Shown: positions 53,525 through 63,887 of the stretch, one piece after another
Layout: each line of letters begins with the position of its first letter
Position numbering within the stretch: position 1 is the first letter of the stretch
DNA from: Piscicola geometra
Taxonomy: Eukaryota; Annelida; Clitellata; Hirudinida; Piscicolidae
DNA length: 64,000 nucleotides
Assembly: GCA_943735955.1 (NCBI GenBank)
Contig: OX030955.1
Span: 2,186,734 to 2,250,733 of the forward strand
Reading direction: 5' to 3'
Notes under the pieces: model-generated
The model's input: only the letters and a program-made list of their open reading frames with translations
Told to the model about the DNA's origin: nothing
Database searches by the model: none
Made by a program: the position numbers and the translations under genes

Positions 53525-56500
53525 TTGTTGTTGTAGACTTCTTTTTCTTTGCTTAAAGCTTGGTGGAATTGAACGTGGTGTTGGTTAGCTTGTTGTGGTT
53601 GTTGTGAGAATTGTGATGAAGGTAGTTGTAGTTGTAGTAGTTGTTGTTGGGCAAACGAGGTGTTTGTTGTAGTGGTGGGAAGTTGATGCACTGTTGTGTC
53701 TGGAGCATTGGTGGATGTGTTGAAGGTGCTTGTTGTTGTTGTTGTGATGCAATTCTCAAAGGCGTTGTTGTTGATGTTGTTGTTGTTGTTGGAAGCATTC
53801 CAGAAAGCCATGAAGGCATCTTGAGTCTTCGGCTGTCTCTTCTTCCTCTTCTTTCCCGCCTTAGTGGCTTTAGCGGCTTTGATGGGAGGTGTCTTGTTGC
53901 TGCTGAGGCTAGTGACCGCGTCGCTTGAAGTGGTGGTCGTCGTCAAGGGCAAGGTCGTCGCATCTGGTGGGTTACTGCACGACGGAGAGATGGGAGAGAG
54001 AACGCAGGTGTTCGACTGATGACTGGAGAGTTTCTTATCCAAGAGGAGGGTCGAAGATGAGAGGATGGAGGAAGAATGGCTGCCCAGCGATGATGAGTAG
54101 ACTTGTTCGGTGGAAGAGAAGATGGTTTCCGTGGCTTGAGCGAGAATGTCCGTGCTCGAGGCGGCCATGTTCGGTGGATTCGCGAAGACGCTGTTGGTGC
54201 TGACGGCGTGAGAAAGAGTGGCTATATCTTGTGGTGTCGTGGTTAGGAGGCTGTTGTTGAGATTGTTGTTGATGGTGTTGATGTTGTTGTTTGTGTTGTT
54301 AAGGTCTTGCACCAGAGTAGGAATGTTGGGTGTAGCGGCAAAGTGTTGAATTTGTTGCGTTTGAGAAATTTGCTGGTTGATGAGAGTGGTGTGTTGGAAG
54401 AAGGGTTGGCTTTGGTTGACGAGTGGAAACTGGCCTGGCATCTGAATAAAGTTCGGAAAGAAGGCGTTTGGTTGGATGCTTTGCGCGCCAAATGGGTTTG
54501 GTTGGATGCTTTGCGCGCCAAATGGGTTTGGTTGGATGCTTTGCGCGCCAAATGGGTTTGGTTGGATGCTTTGCGCGCCAAATGCGAAATTAGCAGATAG
54601 TTGTGGTGCGACCGACTGGGCGAAGAGAAGGTTGGGGGTGGTCAGCTGGGCGCCTGTGGGCTTGGGCATGATGGGTCGATGCGAGGGTTTTGGCTTGATG
54701 TCGGGCAGAGAAGGGGTGGCAGTGTAGGTGGAGGTGGGAGGGAAGGAGAGGATGACGTTGCCATCGTGGGTGAGAACAGCAGTCATGGAAGATGGAAGGG
54801 TGGTTTTCTTGTTGCCTTTGGCGGCTCGAATTTTAGGCGTTACGTTCAGCTTTTTTTTCGACTTTCCCGAAGTGCCTATGGAAGCCGAGATGGGAGTTGT
54901 GGAGGAGTTGATAGAGATGGTGGATGTGGAGTAGGCAGGGAGGATTTGCTGGAGATTGGAGTTGCCTAGGATTGTCTTGTTGCTCTTCGATGAATTGTTG
55001 GGCACCAGGTACGATCCAGCGATGGGGATGCACTGTTGGGAGGGGTAGAGGAGGTTCGGTTGGGTCACCACGGGGACGATCTGTCCATCCGGCAGGATGA
55101 GCGCCTGGGGCAGTTCGTTGGGCTTGGAGGGCACTGTGTGCATCACCATCGCCCCCTGCGGAGTGTTCACCGTCACCATCTGGTTGCAGGCAGTGTTGTT
55201 GTTGGGGTTGTTGTAGATGTTGTTGTTGGGGTTGTTGTAGATGTTGTTGTTGTTGGCAGGATTCACGAAGAGGCTATTGTTGGTGTTGAACTGAAATTGA
55301 GCGTTTTGAAGAAGGTTGTTTCCAGATGGAATTTGTTGTTGTTGTTGCAGTAGTTGTTGTTGTTGTAGTTGTTGTTGTTGTAGTTGTTGTATTTGTTGTT
55401 GTTGTAGTTGTTGTTGTTGTATTTGTTGTTGTGGGAGGCCGTAAGCTGGCTGCTGATACATAGGCATAAAGTTGTTGTTGTTGTTGTTTATGATACTATT
55501 GTTGCTATGGAGGAAAGTGCTGTTTTGATCAGTGAGGCTTTTGTTGTTGATGCCACTCTTGTTGGGCATGTTGTTGTTGTTGTTGTTGGTGGTGGTGTTT
55601 AACATGATTACCTGTCCGTTAGGTAGAACGATGCTGTTTGCAGCTTGTTGTTGTTGAAATTGTTGTTGTAGTTGAAATTGTTGTTGTTGTTGTTGAAATT
55701 GTTGTTGTTGTTGTTGAAGTTGTTGTAAACCATGTTGTTGTTGTAGTTGTTGGAGTTGAAAATGTTGTTGTAGTTGTTGTTGCTGTTGCATAGAGTCTGA
55801 TAGAGATGAATTGTCTGAAGAGTTGTTATCAGTGGAGGTTCTGAATGAATCATTCAGCTGCTTTGTGAAGCTTTCGTTTGCGTTGTTGTTGTTTGTGTTG
55901 TTTTGGTTGTTGTTGTTTTGGTTGTTGTCATTGCTGTTGTGCTCTGATGTGGTGTTTTTATCGAAATGTATGTTTTCTGCGCTGCAGTTGAAGGTGTGTT
56001 CCTGGTCGGATGAGCCGTATTGTTGAAACTGCTGTTGAAACTGAGAGAGGTTATTATGACTTTGTTGTTGTTGTTGTTGTAGTTGTTGTTGTTCTGAAAG
56101 GTTTGTGTTGTTGAAAGGCACTGTGACGCGATCAGAGAAGCTCATGGAGGTTGAAGTTGGACCAAATGTAGAAGTTGTTGTTGTTGTTGTTGTAGCTGTT
56201 GTGGTCGGTGTTGTTGTTGTGCTTGGTGCTGTTGCTAAGTCGAATGTAGTTGATGAAGCTGTGGTTATGTTGCTTATGTGGTTAGTGACTGTTAAAAGCG
56301 TGCTTTTTGATGCTTCATTGTTGTTGTTGTTGTAGTTGTCGTTAATGTTGAAATTCGAAGTTGTTTCAACAGTTTCTGGATTGATTGTTGTTGTTGTTGC
56401 CATACTTGAGTCTAGTAGAGGGTTGCTATGAAGTTGTTGTGTTGTTGAATTTAGTGTTGTTAGTGTTGATAAATCACTAGTGGATGAGTTTATTTGTTGT

Positions 56501-58661
56501 TGTTGTTGACTTTCAGCAGTATTTTGTTGTTTTTGTTGTGAAACTTGAATGTTAACGGGAATATTATTTATTGCATTAGAGTTGAGAATTGAGCAATTGT
56601 TGTTGTCGTTGTTGTTGTAAATGTTGGATGTGTGTATATCATTAAGCTGAGATTGAAAATTATAAGGTTGTTGTAATAGTTGTTGTTGTTGTTGTTGAAA
56701 CTCCTGGAATGGGTATTGTTGAAATTGTTGCTGAAACTGTTGCGCGTGTTGAAATGGTTGCATCTGATGGAATTGTGATTGTTGCATTGATTGTTGTTGT
56801 AGTTGTAATAGTTGTGGTTGTTGTTGTAATAGTTGTGGTTGTTGTTGTAATAGTTGAGGTTGTTGTTGTAATAGTTGAGGTTGTTGTAATAGTTGTGGTT
56901 GTTGTTGTAGTAATTGCTGTTGTTGTGGTTGTTGTACATTCTTGTTTGTCGATTCGACGTTACTTTTGAACCTCCAGTTAACCACTATCTTCGACTCGTC
57001 CACATTCATAGGAAGACCTTTAATAAAAGTATTCCTTTAAATTAATTAACTCATAATTGTATACTTTTTATTACAATTATTTTATTGATTTTTCTAATTC
57101 TATACTTTTTTAAAAGAACACACCGAAATGAGCGAAGACTTTCTTGAGACGGTCCAACTCATCCTTAGCGTCATCCTCACTCCTGCTCAACTGCAGTGAT
57201 CATCATCATTATCATCATCACCATCATCACCATCATCATCATTATCATCATCATCACATCATCATCATCATCACCATCAAGCTGGTTTATATTACAAAAG
57301 CCTAAACAACCGATCTGTCAAATCATCTGTCACTCAAATGACCTTCTCACAGCCATTTATGCTATGTGTCTTCATCATCTTCCCACAGCCTCCCACCACC
57401 AAAAACCCCTCTTCATCACCATGTATGACAGCCATCCCACATGTCCAAACTAACTTTCCCACATAACCACTCATAACCATCCTACATAACCACCACGAAA
57501 CACACCACATAACCACACCACACCACAAGCCACTACAAGCCACCACACCACATAACAACCACATAACCACAAAAACACACACAACCAACCTTTTGTTCAC
57601 TGGCACTGGCAGACGTCGTGATGTGCTTGTCCTGGTTCAGAGCACTCCTCACCCTGCCCACAATCCTGCGTATCAACTCCTCACTACTGTCACTATTGGC
57701 AACCACCTCCCGTCGCTCATCATCATCATCAGCATCATCAGTGACATCAGCATCCTTGCCAGTGATGGATTGTTTGGTGTTGTCGATGTTGATGCTGGTG
57801 CTCAGACTGGTGGAGTTGTCAGTCTCGCCATCTTTGCTCGACTGGAGGGTTCGTTTAAATTTTACATTTAAAAAAATGGTCAGAAAATGTGGATTTAGAT
57901 GAAATTGTTGATCATCAAATTGAAATGGTTGACTTGATTGAATGTTAATTCATAGACTATGTAATGAAGTTGTATTTGCGTGAGTTTGATGAGAATTGAG
58001 ATCATCAAAGTGAAATGGTTAATTTGATTAAATGATTATTTATGTAGTAGAATTGTTTCTGGGTGATTGCTTTTAGTGCTTTGGCTCCACCTGCAGGAAA
58101 ATGCCTTTGGACTTGAGAAGTGCCTGCACCTCCTGCATCACCACCCCCAACAAGCCCTCCACCCTGTCGCCACCCCTTTGCGGATTGATAAAGATTATTT
58201 TTCAACTTAATTTTTTTTAAACTAAGCTTTTTTATCTGAAATTATATTTTAATTTTGAATAATTATTTGTATTACTGATAATTTTTTCCTTTATTGGTTG
58301 AGGAGCTTATTAATACAAGTCTTAAAATATTTCTTACAGTGAGTATTGGCTGCTGTCTCTTTTCTTGAGTGAGCTCAAGGAGGTGCCATCGTCTGAAAAA
58401 TATTTGATTCATTGATTTAATGAAAAAAATTATTTTCATATTTTTAGAAGATTTCTTTATTATGCTATATGTTTAAATAATTGTATTAGATAAATTATCT
58501 TCCTATTTTTCAAAAATATTAATTCTGATGCAGGGATTAATCATTAATCATTAATGGAGGTTTAAATATTGAATATAATTTGAAGATCCTAAATTATTTA
58601 TAAAACTTTGCACACCAGAGTTGTCACAGTCCTCTTCTGGAGCTGTGGTGTCAGGCTTCAT
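46325..58661 (-). CDS. Unrecognised 3,633-residue low-complexity protein, probably nuclear
   Basis: Seven exons agree in phase and sum to 10,902 nt: 58,616-58,661 (ATG), 58,338-58,392, 58,091-58,175, 57,590-57,841, 57,124-57,190, 48,738-57,017 and 46,325-48,441. The first five encode a short ordered-looking head (VEGLLGVVMQEVQALLKSKG, SEELIRRIVGRVRSALNQD, KDELDRLKKVFAHFGLPMNV, ESKIVVNWRFKSN). The remainder is intrinsically disordered: poly-Gln, poly-Asn, a run of about 30 Thr, acidic Asp and Glu runs, poly-Gly and His stretches, with several basic clusters like nuclear signals (GKKRKKRQPK, RHKKKKRRG, GRGKGRGKGRSKGRSKR). Less repetitive islands, such as DFSDLIRMHPMTPRPSYDW and LILPDGQIVPVVTQPN, may be functional. 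I see no known DNA-binding domain. A large Gln-rich transcriptional regulator is the best guess; an upstream exon could exist. Confidence 0.82.
48738..57017 (-). CDS. 8.28-kb main exon of the giant gene
   Basis: Single open exon of 2,760 codons. The acceptor TTAAAG precedes GTCTTCCTATG, and the donor GTGAGT is at 48,732-48,737. Internal repeats on the plus strand include (TTG)n for Gln/Asn (55,320-55,430; 56,680-56,940), (AGT)n for Thr (52,853-52,943), a 30-bp unit encoding GAQSIQPNPF four times (about 54,470-54,590), and GAG/GAA for Glu near 51,045-51,095. An open frame this long in such repeat-rich DNA is strong evidence of selection on coding. Confidence 0.88.
52853..52943. repeat. (AGT)n triplet repeat encoding poly-Thr
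   Basis: About 30 copies, uninterrupted except at the ends, read as ACT (Thr) on the minus strand inside the giant exon. Confidence 0.98.
57195..57272. repeat. (ATC)n triplet repeat
   Basis: Imperfect CATCAT/CACCAT array in the intron just upstream (transcript sense) of giant-gene exon 57,124-57,190. Confidence 0.93.
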
Positions 58662-59716
58662 GTTTTTCTTCACTTACAACCCAATCAACAAAAATAAACT
58701 AGAAAAAATAAATAAAATGTATAAGTTATCCTCGCATAAGGCTAGCGAGTTTCTCCATTTACCACTGTGCAACAAAGAAAGTTGCCACCGCTATTCTGAT
58801 TAATTAAGGCTCCAACACACCAGCCATGTTAAATCAACTTTGTTAATTCACCGTTCAGTCATCATCAAACAAAGTTCAGTAGTAAACTGTAGAGATATTT
58901 GTTTCATAAAAAATTAATTTTTTTCCTTAAAAAAACAATATATAACTCCAATTTAGTGTCACCATACATCTCTGTAAAACTGTATCAGCATGGAAAAAAT
59001 ATGTTGTGTATACTATTTTGATATATAAACATTTAAACTAGTAAATTGTTTTTCAGCAAACTTCTAGTGCAAACTCAATTTAAAAATTGTTCACGCACCT
59101 AAAACATAGTCAACATATACACAAACACGCACACACACAAGCACACATATCGACAGGTTATTTAGTACTGGAGAGAGAGAACAATGAATTCTAAACAAGG
59201 GCCTCTGTTCGAGCTAGAGCCAACCAAAGATGGCTTTGATTCTGAGAGAGAGAGAGTGAGAGAGGAAAGGAAAGAATGCGTTTGTCTGTGTGTGTGTGTG
59301 TTTCCTCCTAATTGAATACATATGTGCTTCATTTTATCATGTTCATCACGGGTACATTCGTGTTTCACTCTCTTTTAGTGTTAGAACACATGCTTAACAA
59401 GTCTTCGATGCATGGAATCGAAGATAGATGGGCACTTGTAGGTTCTCTTATGATTTCGAAGAAACCCGTTATTATAAATTAAATGCCTATAAATATTTTT
59501 TTCTTATATTGACTTATTCAAAATTCTTGTTAAAACTCATATTTTAAAATTAAAAAAAAACTATTTATAGTTACTCATTAGCTTTTAAACGTAATTTTAA
59601 GAGTACTTTGTACATTTGTTTTCTATGCCATGTGTTGATTATCGTTAGATTTATAAAGCTTCTCACGATAGAAAAAATATTTCTACATTTAAGTTTCAAA
59701 TAGATAGTTATAAAAT
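58662..59716. other. Bidirectional promoter region, giant gene and BRX1
   Basis: About 1.05 kb between divergent start codons. It contains short CA/TG repeats (59,110-59,150; 59,280-59,300) and GAGA runs at 59,170-59,182 and 59,244-59,262, but no recognisable core-promoter motif. Untranslated first exons of either gene may lie here. Confidence 0.5.
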
Positions 59717-61109
59717 ATGACTGAAGAAAATAATAATAAAATTACAAAAAATAATAAACTAAAAAGAAAGCAAGAGACCAAAAATAAACTGAAAATAAGG
59801 AAGAAACAAAAAGTTGAAGAAGTGACTGAAGAAGCTACACCTGAAGGAACTAACTCTGAACTGATCACTAAGGTATCCTTTGGGCCGATAATAATCATGA
59901 TGAGTTATTTATGCTTTTCGAATCATACAAGCCCATGAATTATCATTTTATTTTAAAAACTTTATTTACTAAAAAAATAAAATTTAGTTGTGTCTTACTC
60001 AAAGAAACTTAGTTGGCTCTTGCACCAATCCCATTAATTTCCAGGGCAAATGGAAGAACAAGACAAGGGTGCTAGTCTTTTGTTCCAGGGGGGTTTCGTA
60101 CCTCCAACGTCATTTGATGACCGATCTCAGAACCCTCATGCCGCATTCCAAGCCGGAGAACAAAATGGCCAAGAAGGAGTCAGTCTTTGCGATCAATGAG
60201 ATTTGTGAGATCAAGAATTGCAACAAGTGCATCTACTTTGAGGCGAAGAAGAAAGCTGACCTGTATCTCTGGTTAGTACGCATTGTTAATCTTATTTAAA
60301 TTGTAACAAAATTATTAACTAACATATTCAAGTTGTCACTTGAGTTTTTAAGCAACCTGATTAAGTCTATACAAGTCATATATTGTTTCATCACTTTCCC
60401 TGGGACCTACAGGATGTCCAGTGTTCCTGAAGGCCCTTCAGCCAAGTTCCTAGTGGAAAACAGTTTGCTATTTTGATTAAACTTTTTAAAATAGAGATAT
60501 TTTATTTGGAATGATAACTCAAAAATACTCTTGCTAAAGTTCATTTTTCAACTTATTATTTAACTAAATATATTTTTGTTTCTGAAATATTCAAAACTTC
60601 TAACATTCCCTTATTAACAGTACACACAATGCTTGAGTTGAAGATGACCGGCAATTGTTTGAAGGGATCTCGACCACTGTTGTCCTTTGACAAGGTGCTG
60701 TGCAAAAAACCATCTCATAATGATCAATCAAACTCAAATTGATTTAAACAGAAGGAATATAATTTAAATTTTAAAAGGTGAATATATCATAAAAGTTAAT
60801 TTAGTTTTATAATGATCAAGTGAGATCATAAGAGGGTTTGGGTGTCAATGTCTAGTGGTTTCCTAGTTTTCTAGTGCTCATCAGGTCAAATCACATCCAC
60901 AGTCGTTTGACGACTCCCCCCACACCCAACTCATGCGGGAACTCTTCATGCAAGTATGTCATTCGACCACCACTCCATCATATCCACACCAGACTTTAAG
61001 CTTCACCACCATTTGAAACACGTCTCAATCCACAAGCTAAATAGCTTCAACCTTCAGTGAATTCACCACTCATAAAATACATCCACAACCATCGCCTCAT
61101 ACATCTTCA

Positions 61110-61159
<50 letters not shown>

Positions 61160-62921
61160 CTTCTCGGTGCCGTACTACCACCCGAAGAGCAAACCCTTCG
61201 TCGACAGGGTGATGTCTTTCTCCTTACTGAGGAACGACCGCATCCTCTTCAGACACTACCAGATCATCGACGAAAACGCCGAGTTGGTCGAGATCGGTGA
61301 GTTCCATTGGTGGTCTAAATGAAATTAGATGTGGATAATATTTTCCAAGTGCATAATTTAAGTGATCAATCATCTAATAATTCTCATAACATAAACCTAA
61401 AATGCACTGTAGCCACTCACTCATCAATCTTCTCATCGTCTGCCATCATCTCATGTTCATCTACCAGGTCCCAGGATGACCTTGAACCTCATAAAGATCT
61501 TCAAGGGCAGCTTCACTGGCGAGACCCTCTACCACAACTCGCACTACACCACTCCCAACTCCGTCAGTTTTCTTTGCATGGATCTTCTTCATTGTTAAAC
61601 TAATGCATATACATTTTCTGTGTCTCGCGATGACGTCATCATTTCCATACCACCCTTCCCACCATCTTCCATACCCTCTCCACTATCCTCCCTACCCTTC
61701 CTCACGTCTACAGCACCCTTCTCTTCATGCCAACTTTCACACCACCCCACACTAACCCTCTAATTAACACGCCTTCTCAAACCTTCATCACCCCCCTCAA
61801 CTGCAACAACCCCCACCACCCCCCTCAACTGCAACAACTCCCATAAACTGCAACAACCCCCACCACCCCCCTCAACTACAACAACTCCCATAAACTGCAA
61901 CAACCCCCACCACCCCCATCAACTACAACCCCCACCACCCCCTTCAACTGCAACAACCTCCACCCCCCCTCAACTACAACAACCCCCACCACCCCCCTCA
62001 ACTGCAACAACCTCCACCACCCCCCTCAACTGCAACAACCTCCACCCCCCTCCTCAACTGCAACAACCCCCACCACCCCCCTCTACTGCAACAACCCCCA
62101 CCACCCCCCTCAACTGCAACAACCCCAACCACCCCCCATCAACTGCAACAACCCCCACCACCCCCCTCCTCAACTGCAACAACCCCCACCACCCCCCTCT
62201 ACTGCAACAACCCCCACCACCCCCCTCAACTGCAACAACCCCCACCACCCCCCATCAACTGCAACAACCCCCACCACCCCCTTCAACAACCCCAGGTGAG
62301 GGCAGCCCTCAAAGAGCGCAAGAAGTACAAGTACCTGGACAAGCAGGCGTCCAGGGAGGTCTCCAAGGCGAACAAGCCTGACTACAGCGTCTACAAGAAC
62401 GCTGTCGATGAGGTAGTAGGGGGGGCTTTGTGGATGAGGTAGTAGGGGGGTGGGGCTTTGTGGATGAGGTAGTAGGGGGGTGGGGCTTTGTGGATGAGGT
62501 AGTAGGGGGGTGGGGCTTTGTGGAGGAGGTAGTAGGGGGGTGGGGCTTTGTGGAGGAGGTAGTAGGGGGGTGGGGCTTTGTGGAGGAGGTAGTAGGGGGG
62601 TGGGGCTTTGTGGATGAGGTAGTAGGGGGGTGGGGCTTTGTGGATGAGGTAGTAGGGGGGTGGGGCTTTGTGGAGGAGGTAGTAGGGGGGTGGGGCTTTG
62701 TGGAGGAGGTAGTAGGGGGGTGGGGCTTTGTGGAGGAGGTAGTAGGGGGGCTGGGCTATGTGGATGAGGTAGTAGGGGGGGGGGGCTTGGTGGACGAGGT
62801 AGTAGGGGGGGTTACTAAGGTTAATTGCCTTTGTGCTCTTACGTTTTTAGTAACGTTAGTTGTAAATAATAACATTACCCAATAACATTTCCAGGTGTTT
62901 GCTGAGGGAATATCTCGTTGA
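59717..62921 (+). CDS. BRIX1: Ribosome biogenesis protein BRX1 (Brix domain)
   Basis: Nucleolar Brix-domain protein needed for assembly of the 60S ribosomal subunit. Nine exons agree in phase: 59,717-59,872, 60,045-60,271, 60,413-60,462, 60,621-60,694, 60,903-60,953, 61,158-61,296, 61,468-61,562, 62,296-62,412 and 62,895-62,921, giving 311 residues. After a Lys-rich N-terminus the Brix domain is highly conserved: KTRVLVFCSRGVSYLQRHLM, RTLMPHSKPENKM, CEIKNCNKCIYFEAKKKADL, SSVPEGPSAKFLVEN, LELKMTGNCLKGSRPLLSFD, PYYHPKSKPFVDRV, RHYQIIDENAELVEIGPR and MTLNLIKIFKGSF. It ends VFAEGISR, about 40 residues before the Lys-rich tail of human BRX1. The first intron has a U12-type donor; the last begins in a minisatellite that repeats its own donor. 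Confidence 0.95.
59873..60044 (+). other. Probable U12-type GT-AG intron of BRX1
   Basis: The donor is GTATCCTTT, a perfect U12 GT-subtype donor. The acceptor is TTTCCAG. A possible branch site CCATTAAT (60,031-60,038) shares only the core of the U12 consensus and lies close to the AG, so class assignment rests mainly on the donor. Confidence 0.65.
61105..61156. repeat. (CA)n microsatellite
   Basis: About 23 CA units running directly into the CAG acceptor of BRX1 exon 61,158-61,296. Confidence 0.97.
61790..62290. repeat. C/A-rich ~27-30-bp minisatellite before BRX1 exon 8
   Basis: About 17 copies of a unit like CTCAACTGCAACAACCCCCA plus CCACCCC. The array reaches to within a few bases of the acceptor at 62,294-62,295. 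No AG occurs from 61,714 to 62,293 on the coding strand. Confidence 0.96.
62413..62814. repeat. 30-bp minisatellite repeating the BRX1 exon 8 donor
   Basis: Fourteen GATGAG/GTAGTAGG (or GAGGAG/GTAGTAGG) splice-donor-like units, at 62,413, 62,439 and then every 30 bp to 62,799. The first unit is 26 bp, the others 30 bp (GTAGTAGGGGGGTGGGGCTT then TGTGGATGAG). A long shadow frame of DEVVGGWGFV repeats results, but it is not in frame with exon 8. Confidence 0.96.
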
Positions 62922-62957
62922 CGCATGATTGTTATTCGTTAACTTACCGTTATTTGA

Positions 62958-62963
62958 AATAAA
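62958..62963 (+). terminator. Polyadenylation signal of BRX1
   Basis: AATAAA 37 nt after the BRX1 stop codon at 62,919-62,921. Confidence 0.75.
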
Positions 62964-63091
62964 TATTCACACGTCAACCTCCATCGATTGGTATTTTTGA
63001 AAAAAGACATGTTACCGAGTTGGTTTTCCAATGGTATTTCGGTTAGCCTAGTAGTAAACAGCCTATAGGTATCAATATGTGGTGGTATCAA

Positions 63092-63412
63092 TTCCCATCA
63101 TGGACGGAGATCTTGGGGGGCTAGACCCCCCCACTTTTTGGTAGTGAGGGGGTCCGCCTTAATGTGGACCTCTAATAAAAACATTTTTAAACTTGTTTTG
63201 ATGTGAATAGAATCGTCAAGCATGGCATATAACAGAATTTTTACATAATAATACATTGAGTGTGTGTAGTTAGAGTTATAGTTGTATAAAACAAAACTAT
63301 TCATTGCTTACTTGAATAATCGTATCAAAACAGAAGTTTAAAATGTTTTTTTGAGTGGGGGGAGAGGGGCTCTGGACTCTAGGACCCCCCAGGATCGTCC
63401 ATGCTGGGCAGG
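63092..63412. mobile_element. Putative short inverted-repeat transposon (MITE-like)
   Basis: The left end CATCATGGACGGAGATCTTG then GGGGGCTAGA and the right end, read on the complement, CAGCATGGACGATCCTGGGG then GGTCCTAGA are imperfect inverted repeats of about 30 bp bounding roughly 320 bp with no coding potential. A second GGGGGTCC motif lies inside at 63,146-63,155. Target-site duplications are not evident. Confidence 0.4.
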
Positions 63413-63887
63413 ACCCCCCAAGATTTGCCGAAAAGTATTAAACTATAAGTTACTTTAATTAATATGATTTCAAAATTTTAACAAAAAAATCCATTTTTAT
63501 CTACATTGAACTTTAAGATTTATTTTTGATTAATATGATCTCGAAATATGAAGAAACAGAATCCGTTGGTATCTACACTAGCGGCATTCGTGTAGTCACC
63601 AATAAATTCAAGGGGAAATTATAATAAGCCGTTAGCAAATTCATCCTAAAACAGCCCTGGTGGAGTTATTTGGCAGGGGAAACGCACAAACATTCCGTAG
63701 GATTGCCAAAATATAATCTTAGAAATAAAAAAATCTCAAAAAGTAAGCTACTTTAATTTAAAATTAATAGATAAGAGAGTTCAAAAGGTTTAGAAAAAAA
63801 ACGTTTGAGACGAAATAAATTTAAGTTAAATTAAAGAAACCTGAAAATTTAATTATTGTAATAATTGTGAGAATATATAATATAAGG
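63413..63887. other. AT-rich spacer
   Basis: No gene recognised. The 63,540-63,705 part is less AT-rich (CCCTGGTGGAGTTATTTGG) and could be an old repeat, but it shows no ends or coding capacity. Confidence 0.45.

Noticed and set aside
46325..58661. Naming the giant gene after USF3 or another large Gln-rich regulator
   Set aside because: Only composition is similar; I find no basic helix-loop-helix or other diagnostic domain in the assembled exons.
62430..62885. Long plus-strand frame of DEVVGGWGFV repeats as a repeat protein gene
   Set aside because: It is a by-product of the 30-bp minisatellite in the last BRX1 intron, is out of frame with exon 8 and has no start context or flanking coding sequence.
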